Source of the DNA: Anaerostipes sp.
GTDB taxonomy: Bacteria > Bacillota > Clostridia > Lachnospirales > Lachnospiraceae
Length of the DNA stretch: 64,000 bases
Direction of reading: 5' to 3'
Assembly: GCF_018381315.1 (NCBI RefSeq)
Contig: NZ_JAGZSD010000006.1
Span: forward strand, 62,001 to 126,000
Position 1 is the first letter of the stretch. Every line of letters starts with the position of its first letter. Of this stretch, positions 58,490 to 64,000 are shown in pieces. The position numbers and the translations under genes were made by a program. The notes beneath the pieces were generated by a model that worked only from the letters and a program-made list of their open reading frames with translations, did no database searches and was not told the DNA's origin.

Positions 58490-59344
58490 ATGGGCAAGAT
58501 AGTATTAGAGGTCAGGGATTTTTCTTTTAAATACCGGCAGACAAAACGCAGAGCACTAAAGAATATCAGTTTTCAAGTAGAAAAAGGAAGCTTCTTCTGT
58601 GTAATCGGCGCAAACGGGTCGGGGAAGTCCACTCTGTGCAGTGCATTGGCTGGTCTGATTCCTCACTATTTTATGGGAAAGATGGCAGGAGAGGTTTTTG
58701 TGGACGGAACGCTGGTGAAAGACAGTTCTGTTGCAGAACTGTCAGCCAAGATTGGTTTTGTATTCCAGAATCCGTTTAATCAGCTTTCTTACACTGCGGG
58801 CACGGTAGCCGAGGAACTGGCCTATGGGCTGGGAAACCGGGGAATACCAAGGGAAAAGATGGCTGAGAAAGTGGAATATGTGGCGAAACTGATGAGAATT
58901 GACCATGTTCTTTCTAAAAATCCTTTGGAACTGTCCGGCGGCCAGGTTCAGAGAGTAGCATTTGGCTCCGCATTTATTATGGAGCCGGAAATTCTTGTTT
59001 TGGATGAATGCACTACACAGCTGGATCCCGCCGGAAGCGAAGAAATTTTCGATATTGTCAAACGGCTGAATGAAAAGGGAATCACTGTAATTATGGTGGA
59101 TCACGATATGGAGAGGGTGGCAAGGTGCGCAGACAAAATTTTGGTTTTGGATCAGGGAGAGGCGGCTGCACTGGATGAACCAAAAAAGATTTTCGGAAAT
59201 CCTCTTATAGAGCGGCATGGAATCGGGGTACCGGATTATGTCAAACTGTGCCGGGCGCTGAACGGCCGGTATGATACCGGACCCGGCATTGAGATTGCCG
59301 AGGAGCCGACTATTAAGCTGGTAAAGGAGGTTCTTGAGAGATGA
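58490..59344 (+). CDS. ECF transporter ATPase A1
   Basis: 284 residues. Walker A GANGSGKST, Q-loop FVFQNPFNQLSYTAGTVAEELAYGLGN, signature LSGGQVQR, Walker B ILVLDECTTQLDP and H-loop VDHD. The FQNPxxQ Q-loop is a hallmark of ECF ATPases. The catalytic Glu (DEC) is present. The following gene overlaps by 4 bases (ATGA). Confidence 0.93.
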   Translation: MGKIVLEVRDFSFKYRQTKRRALKNISFQVEKGSFFCVIGANGSGKSTLCSALAGLIPHYFMGKMAGEVFVDGTLVKDSSVAELSAKIGFVFQNPFNQLSYTAGTVAEELAYGLGNRGIPREKMAEKVEYVAKLMRIDHVLSKNPLELSGGQVQRVAFGSAFIMEPEILVLDECTTQLDPAGSEEIFDIVKRLNEKGITVIMVDHDMERVARCADKILVLDQGEAAALDEPKKIFGNPLIERHGIGVPDYVKLCRALNGRYDTGPGIEIAEEPTIKLVKEVLER

Positions 59345-60150
59345 AGATTGAATTGAAGAAACTGCGCTATGTGTATCCGTCCGGTGAAGAAGCTCTGAAA
59401 GGAATTGATCTGGTGATGGAAGGAACCGACCCTGTAGCGGTTATAGGGCAGAACGGAGCCGGAAAAACTACACTTGTAAAGCATTTCAACGGGATTTTGC
59501 GGCCTTCATCAGGGGATGTGCTGATCAACGGTGAACGGATCCAAACACGGTCTACTGCAAAGTGGTCAAAACACATTGGCTATGTATTTCAAAATCCCGA
59601 TGACCAGCTGTTTCTGGAATCCGTGAGAAAAGAATTTGAATTCGGACCAAAACAGATCGGCATGTCACAGGAGCAAATTCAGGAGAGAATGGAGTGGACG
59701 GCAGATCTGGTCGGTATGACAGGAAAGCTGGATGTGCATCCGTTTGACCTGACTGCCGCAGAGAAAAAATTTTGTACAATCGGGGCTGTGATTATGATGA
59801 ACCCGGATGCGGTAATTTTTGATGAGCCCACCTGCGGGCAGGATGTGCAGGGGAATTTAAGACTGCACAGAATCATTCAGACATTGAAAGAGAGGGGAAA
59901 GCTATGTATTACCATTTCTCATGATATGAAATTTGCCGCAGACAATTTTAAACGGATTGTTGTCATGTGCAGAGGGGAGGTGATTCTGGACGGCAGGGCC
60001 AAAGAGGTGTTTGCACAGGCTGAGATATTAAATAAAAGTTTTGTTCTCCCTCCGCCGATTACAAGAGTGGCACAGGGGGCGGGCCTGCAGCAGACAGTTT
60101 TTACAACAGAAGCATTTATGGAAGCATTAGAAAACGAAAGGACGGTTTAG
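59341..60150 (+). CDS. ECF transporter ATPase A2 with a degenerate signature motif
   Basis: 269 residues. Walker A GQNGAGKTT, Q-loop FQNPDDQLFLESVRKEFEFGP, Walker B VIFDEPTCGQD and H-loop ISHD are intact. The signature motif, usually LSGGQ, reads DLTAAEKKF near residue 138, so the ATP site on that side is probably impaired and one site of the A1/A2 pair would be catalytic. Overlap of the start codon with the A1 stop indicates translational coupling. Confidence 0.93.
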   Translation: MKIELKKLRYVYPSGEEALKGIDLVMEGTDPVAVIGQNGAGKTTLVKHFNGILRPSSGDVLINGERIQTRSTAKWSKHIGYVFQNPDDQLFLESVRKEFEFGPKQIGMSQEQIQERMEWTADLVGMTGKLDVHPFDLTAAEKKFCTIGAVIMMNPDAVIFDEPTCGQDVQGNLRLHRIIQTLKERGKLCITISHDMKFAADNFKRIVVMCRGEVILDGRAKEVFAQAEILNKSFVLPPPITRVAQGAGLQQTVFTTEAFMEALENERTV

Positions 60151-60154
60151 GAAA

Positions 60155-60856
60155 ATGGCAGACGTTAAAATTCAGATTTATGGAATCAGGACAGTAGAAG
60201 ATGCAAGGATGGTTGTGGAGATGGGAGGACATCATCTCGGAGTGTCTTACGGAAAGATCAAAAGGACTCCCGGACAGCTGTCTTGTGAACGTGCAAAGGA
60301 AATTTTTGAAGGTGTTCAGCCGGAGGCAGTAAGAATCGGTCTTACCGTCTCAGAAGATATTGATGAAATCACCGAGGATTTAAAAGCGGCTTATCCGGAT
60401 GTCATGCATTTATCAGGAGACATTGAGGGCATTACTCCTGCTCAGGTGCAGGAACTTAAGAACAGATTTCCGGGCCTTAAGATCATGCAGGCGATACCTG
60501 TTTTGGCTGGAGTTCCTTTGGAGGAACAAAAGGTTATGGAGTACATCAAAGATTATGAGCCGGTGTCCGACTTTTTCCTGATCGACACAAAGGCTCCGTC
60601 AGCCGGAGACATTGGAGCTACAGGTCTTACACATGACCGGGAAATAGACAAAAAAATCATTGAAAGTACAGATGTGCCTTGTATTATTGCAGGCGGGCTG
60701 GAAGCCTCCAATGTGGCAGAGGCGATTTATATTACACATCCATACGGCGTGGATTCCTTCAGTCTTACGAATTATGATGACGAACGCGCTGATACAGAAC
60801 GCTGCAAAGATCCGGCTAAAGTGCAGGCGTTCATTGAGGCGGCGCTGAATGCATAA
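60155..60856 (+). CDS. Phosphoribosylanthranilate isomerase-like TIM barrel with altered active site
   Basis: 233 residues. The (beta/alpha)8 plan follows TrpF: VKIQIYGIRTVEDARMVVEMGGHHLGV at the N-terminus, LIDTKAPSAGDIGATG in the middle, IIAGGLEASNVAEAIYITHPYGVDSFSLTN at the end. In TrpF the N-terminal strand ends K-x-C-G with the catalytic Cys; here it is Tyr9. The acid Asp (Asp144 in LIDTK) and the phosphate-binding GGL loop are kept. No trp gene is nearby; it overlaps a PfkB kinase gene by 8 bases. It probably handles a pentose phosphate or ribosyl phosphate other than phosphoribosylanthranilate (inference). Confidence 0.8.
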   Translation: MADVKIQIYGIRTVEDARMVVEMGGHHLGVSYGKIKRTPGQLSCERAKEIFEGVQPEAVRIGLTVSEDIDEITEDLKAAYPDVMHLSGDIEGITPAQVQELKNRFPGLKIMQAIPVLAGVPLEEQKVMEYIKDYEPVSDFFLIDTKAPSAGDIGATGLTHDREIDKKIIESTDVPCIIAGGLEASNVAEAIYITHPYGVDSFSLTNYDDERADTERCKDPAKVQAFIEAALNA

Positions 60857-61805
60857 TGTCGTTGTTGTCGGCGATGCCAATGTGGACATCATTGTACCTT
60901 ATCCCAGGTTCCGGAATAAAGAGAGAACCTTGGTTGACTACCCGGAGCCTTCTCTCTTGGGAGGAGGAACCTCTGCCAATACGGCAGTTGCCCTTGCAAG
61001 GCTTGGCGTGGGGACAAGCCTGATCGGCACGATTGGGGAAGACCAGTATGGCAGGTACATTAAAAATGATCTCCTGAAAGAAGGCGTAGATATCTCTGAT
61101 ATGATTGTTGAGCCGGAACTGAACACAGTCGGAGTATTTGCCTTCATTGACGAATATGGGGAACGCTATCTATGGGGATGGCCCAGGGAGCATCAGTCAT
61201 TTAAGGAACTGGATGCGGAAAAAGTATCTTTTCAAAAGATCCTTAAAGCAGACTGGGTGCATTCATCCGGAATGTGTCTTGCATATGACACGTCGGCGCG
61301 GGAGACTGTGATCCGGATTTTCAAAGAATGTTTTGAAGCGGGGATTCCCACGTCCTTTGACCTGAATCTGAGAGTGGACAACGGTGTGCTGGACCCGGAT
61401 TATGAAAAGGCAGTCCGCGAGATTATCGGATATACCACATATCTGCTGGGATCGGGAACAGATGAATTTGCTTATCTGGGTGAAAAAAGGGACTGGAGAA
61501 AAAATGCCAAATCGTTTGTCACAGACAGCCGTGCGGTGATCGTGAGAAACGGAAAAGAGGGGTCTTACGGATTCTCTGCGGCTGAAGAGGCAGAGGCGCC
61601 GGCATTTCAAGTTACAGTAGAGGATACGGTCGGAGCCGGAGACGTCTATAATGCCGGATTTATCAGTGCGGTTCTGGAAGGCAGAACTTTGAGGGATTGT
61701 CTGTCCGCAGGAAACGCAGTGTCCGGATATACAGTGGAGAGAAAGGGCGCAAGAACCTGTCCTGACCTGGAACAGTTAAAAAGATTTTTGGAGGAACATC
61801 AGTAA
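60849..61805 (+). CDS. PfkB-family carbohydrate kinase
   Basis: 318 residues. Signatures: VVVGDANVDIIVPYP, LLGGGTSANTAVALARLGVGTSLIGTIGEDQYG (the GG-x-x-x-N substrate loop), and EDTVGAGDVYNAGFISAVL (DTxGAGD with the catalytic Asp). In the nucleoside context it should phosphorylate the sugar set free by the hydrolase; ribose is likely, but a deoxyribose or another pentose is possible. It overlaps the TrpF-like gene by 8 bases. Confidence 0.9.
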   Translation: MHNVVVVGDANVDIIVPYPRFRNKERTLVDYPEPSLLGGGTSANTAVALARLGVGTSLIGTIGEDQYGRYIKNDLLKEGVDISDMIVEPELNTVGVFAFIDEYGERYLWGWPREHQSFKELDAEKVSFQKILKADWVHSSGMCLAYDTSARETVIRIFKECFEAGIPTSFDLNLRVDNGVLDPDYEKAVREIIGYTTYLLGSGTDEFAYLGEKRDWRKNAKSFVTDSRAVIVRNGKEGSYGFSAAEEAEAPAFQVTVEDTVGAGDVYNAGFISAVLEGRTLRDCLSAGNAVSGYTVERKGARTCPDLEQLKRFLEEHQ

Positions 61806-61823
61806 AGAAAAGGAGAAACAATA

Positions 61824-62795
61824 ATGAAGAAAGTTATTTTAGATTGTGATCCGGGACATGATGACGCTTTTGCCATGATGCTGGCAGTACAGCATCTGGA
61901 CGTGCTGGGAATCACCACCATCGGCGGAAACTGTACGCTGGAAAACGTAACTAAAAATGCCCTGAAGGTGCTGGAAGTGCTGGAAAGAACCGATATCCCT
62001 GTATTTGCAGGACATTCCTGCCCGACAGCTGTGCCGCTGGTAACTGCGCCGCAGTTTCATGGGGAAACAGGGCTGGACGGACCTGTTCTTCCGGAGCCTT
62101 CCATAAAAGCACAGGATCAGCATGCGGTGGACTTTATTGTGGAAACCGTTATGAATACAGATGATGTTACTTTGATTGCAACAGGTCCTCTGACAAATAT
62201 TGCGGCGGCAATCAACAGGGAACCGGGGATCGTGGAGCGTGTCAAAGAACTCAGCATCATGGGAGGGTCCGTTACATACGGAAACTGGACTCCTGCAGCT
62301 GAATTTAATATTTATGTGGATCCGGAAGCAGCCTATCGGGTATTTAACTCAGGACTTCATGTAAAAATGTCCGGTATTAATCTGACCAGACAATGCTGCC
62401 TTACAGCAGAGCATGTTGCAAAATTCCGTGAGATCGGAACCAAAGCGGCAAACTTTGCAGCGGACCTGACCGAATTCTTTATTGATACAACCATCAAGAG
62501 TGCATCACTTTCCGGAGCCAATATGCATGACGCCTGCGCAGTGGCATGGCTGGTTGATCCTTCATTGATTAAGGCGGCTGATATGCACATTGATATTGAG
62601 CTGAAAGGCGAATTGACAAGGGGAATGACCGTATGCGATTACCGTCATCTGAGAGGGACAGATCCGGCTGTTGATCTGTGCAGAGAGCCTCAGATGGACT
62701 TCAGAGGGGAACAGCCTAATGCGGAGGCTGCTTTGGAACTGGACTTTCCAGGCTTTATGGACCTCTTATATAAAACGCTGGAAAACTATCATTGA
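61824..62795 (+). CDS. Inosine-uridine-preferring nucleoside hydrolase family protein
   Basis: 323 residues. The N-terminal VILDCDPGHDDAFAMMLAV is the DxDxxxDD calcium-binding motif of nucleoside hydrolases. Also TTIGGNCTLENVTKNALKVLE, LIATGPLTNIA, IMGGSVTYGNWTPAAEFNIYVDPEAA, and a His-containing NMHDACAVAWLVDP near residue 237. It splits ribonucleosides into base and ribose. GGAG box. The stop overlaps the next start by one base. Confidence 0.94.
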   Translation: MKKVILDCDPGHDDAFAMMLAVQHLDVLGITTIGGNCTLENVTKNALKVLEVLERTDIPVFAGHSCPTAVPLVTAPQFHGETGLDGPVLPEPSIKAQDQHAVDFIVETVMNTDDVTLIATGPLTNIAAAINREPGIVERVKELSIMGGSVTYGNWTPAAEFNIYVDPEAAYRVFNSGLHVKMSGINLTRQCCLTAEHVAKFREIGTKAANFAADLTEFFIDTTIKSASLSGANMHDACAVAWLVDPSLIKAADMHIDIELKGELTRGMTVCDYRHLRGTDPAVDLCREPQMDFRGEQPNAEAALELDFPGFMDLLYKTLENYH

Positions 62796-63460
62796 TGAAG
62801 TACAGGATGATTTTATGGGACTTCGACGGAACATTGGCGGATACGAGAAGGGATGTATGGGGATCTCTGGAATACGCTGCTGAAAAATGCGGCGGGACAC
62901 TTCCGGAAGAGTTTAAAAGTGATGACAGCAATCTTGGAAAAACTGTAAAAGATGTGTTTCGCCAGATTCAGCCGGCCCCAAATGAGGAAGAATATGAAGT
63001 ATATGAGGATCTGGTCAGGATTCATTACAGGACGATTTGTGAATACCAAAATACATATTTCTATCCGGGAATCCGCAAGTTCCTCCTGGAAAGCAAAGAG
63101 GCAGGGGTGATCCATTATATTGTCACAATGAAGGCAGAGGAAGCACTGGAAAGACTCCTTGATAAGAAGGGATGGTCGGAACTGTTTTCCGGATGGATCT
63201 CCCCGGATTCTCTTCCGGGAAGGGAAAGAACAAAAAGTGAGATGATTGCCCATGTGATACAGGAATCAGGATTAGAAAACAGTGACTGTGTCTACATCGG
63301 AGATACATGGAGTGATGCTGCAGCCGCAGCAGAAAACGGCATTGACTGTGTTGGGGTTACCTACGGAGACGGGGACACAAAACAGCTCTGTGCCTTCAAG
63401 CCCAGATATTGTGCTGATGATGTCTCAGAGATTGCAGAAATATTGAAGGAAGGGGTATAA
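62795..63460 (+). CDS. HAD-superfamily phosphatase (phosphoglycolate-phosphatase-like)
   Basis: 221 residues from the ATG at 62795. Motif I ILWDFDGTLADTRRD (Asp nucleophile), a small helical cap, motif II VTMKA near residue 108, motif III Lys in RTKSEMIAHV and motif IV YIGDTWSDAAAA. Member of the Gph-like class acting on sugar phosphates or phosphoglycolate-like compounds. Translationally coupled to the hydrolase gene (ATGA overlap). Confidence 0.85.
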   Translation: MKYRMILWDFDGTLADTRRDVWGSLEYAAEKCGGTLPEEFKSDDSNLGKTVKDVFRQIQPAPNEEEYEVYEDLVRIHYRTICEYQNTYFYPGIRKFLLESKEAGVIHYIVTMKAEEALERLLDKKGWSELFSGWISPDSLPGRERTKSEMIAHVIQESGLENSDCVYIGDTWSDAAAAAENGIDCVGVTYGDGDTKQLCAFKPRYCADDVSEIAEILKEGV

Positions 63461-63462
63461 AC

Positions 63463-64000
63463 ATGCTTCAGGATTTTAACATATGTATGAATACCAAATT
63501 TGTGTTTGGACAAGATGCACAAAATCAAATTGGAAGTGAATTAAAGCAGATGGGCGTCAAAAAGGTCTTAATTCATCATGATAACGGCAGGTTTTTATAT
63601 GACGGCGGCCTTTTGGAACAGATACAGAAGCAGCTTCTTAAAGAAGGCATTGAAAGCCTGGAGCTGGGAGGTGTCCAGCCCAATCCCAGATTAGCTCTCG
63701 TAAGAGAAGGGATACATCTTGCGAAAAAGGAACAGGTGGATATGGTACTTGCCATCGGCGGGGGAAGTGTCATAGATTCTGCCAAAGCCATCAGCTTGGG
63801 AGCAGTGACAGATCTGGACGTCTGGGACTTTTTTACCGGGACAGAGGCTCCTGAAAGATCTCTGCCGACCGGCGTGATTTTGACCTGTCCGGCAACCGGA
63901 AGTGAATCCAGCGATGTGACCGTAATCAATCACGCAGAGCTTGGAAAGAAGCTTTTGGTCAGCAGTCCGGTTATACGTCCGGCAATAGCGTTTATGAATC
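63463..64000 (+). CDS. Iron-containing alcohol dehydrogenase, N-terminal part
   Basis: 179 codons are visible before the window ends. FNICMNTKFVFGQDAQNQIG is the start typical of butanol dehydrogenases of the YqhD/BdhA type, followed by HHDNGRFLYDGGLLEQIQKQL, LGGVQPNPRLALVREGIHLAKKE and the NAD(P)-binding AIGGGSVIDSAKAISLG. ATG with an AAGGAAGG box 2 bases after the HAD gene. Such enzymes reduce aldehydes to alcohols. Metal-ligand His residues lie downstream, beyond the window. Confidence 0.9.
   Translation, partial: MLQDFNICMNTKFVFGQDAQNQIGSELKQMGVKKVLIHHDNGRFLYDGGLLEQIQKQLLKEGIESLELGGVQPNPRLALVREGIHLAKKEQVDMVLAIGGGSVIDSAKAISLGAVTDLDVWDFFTGTEAPERSLPTGVILTCPATGSESSDVTVINHAELGKKLLVSSPVIRPAIAFMN

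Noticed and set aside
1..64000. CRISPR arrays, rRNA genes, replication origin
   Set aside because: No regularly spaced direct repeats, no rRNA signature sequences and no dnaA-box cluster were seen on either strand.

Overview
The window looks like the chromosome of a strictly anaerobic gut Firmicute of the Lachnospiraceae type (Clostridium cluster XIVa). It carries a complete Na+/H+-translocating Rnf complex in clostridial order (rnfCDGEAB), nrdR, a YlmC/YmxH-type sporulation protein, topA followed by codY, an rpsB-tsf pair, good AGGAGG ribosome binding sites and moderate GC. I cannot name a species; an Anaerostipes-like genome would fit. There is no rRNA, no intact tRNA and no CRISPR array.

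Layout. 1-15,175 is core chromosome: the end of a DUF896 gene, proA, the rnf operon with its promoter and terminator, ymxH-like, nrdR, a ComM/YifB-like ATPase, dprA, topA, codY, rpsB and tsf, closed by a strong terminator. 15,176-23,030 is an AT-richer accessory island. It holds a minus-strand transcription unit containing two tRNA halves in permuted order, a divergent HNH-like protein, decayed DUF1016 nuclease, integrase, IS256 transposase and ABC exporter genes, an XRE regulator, and a run of small single genes (VOC/glyoxalase proteins, DUF3788, Sel1 repeats, a lipocalin-like protein). 23,054-26,580 has an SOS-controlled yolD/Y-family polymerase pair, a flavoprotein and a DUF2089/SHOCT-like operon.

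26,868-48,285 is a signalling region: a PAS-GGDEF-GAF protein, a GGDEF-GAF-GAF-GGDEF-EAL protein, two hybrid histidine kinases each with two receiver domains, an HPt phosphotransfer protein, and two long regulators with two GntR-type helix-turn-helix domains each. Interspersed are a HAD phosphatase, a secreted papain-family protease with Ig-like repeats, a MarR/FUSC exporter pair and an orphan trpB. 48,517-53,356 is a two-component system plus ABC transporter module of the antimicrobial-peptide-sensing kind, with matching TGTGA motifs before both halves. A TetR regulator and a methyltransferase follow.

54,875-64,000 is a catabolic locus. A LacI-ribokinase fusion protein is divergent from an operon encoding an ECF transporter (S, T, A, A'), a TrpF-like TIM barrel that lacks the usual catalytic Cys, a PfkB kinase, a nucleoside hydrolase, a HAD phosphatase and an iron-type alcohol dehydrogenase (cut by the window end). 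Together they suggest uptake and cleavage of a nucleoside-like compound, phosphorylation of the released sugar and reductive disposal of an aldehyde; the actual substrate is not evident.

Three things stand out: the promoter-to-terminator unit with permuted tRNA halves (about 15,385-15,682), a structured intergenic repeat found in four places downstream of genes, and the LacI-ribokinase/TrpF-like/ECF locus.
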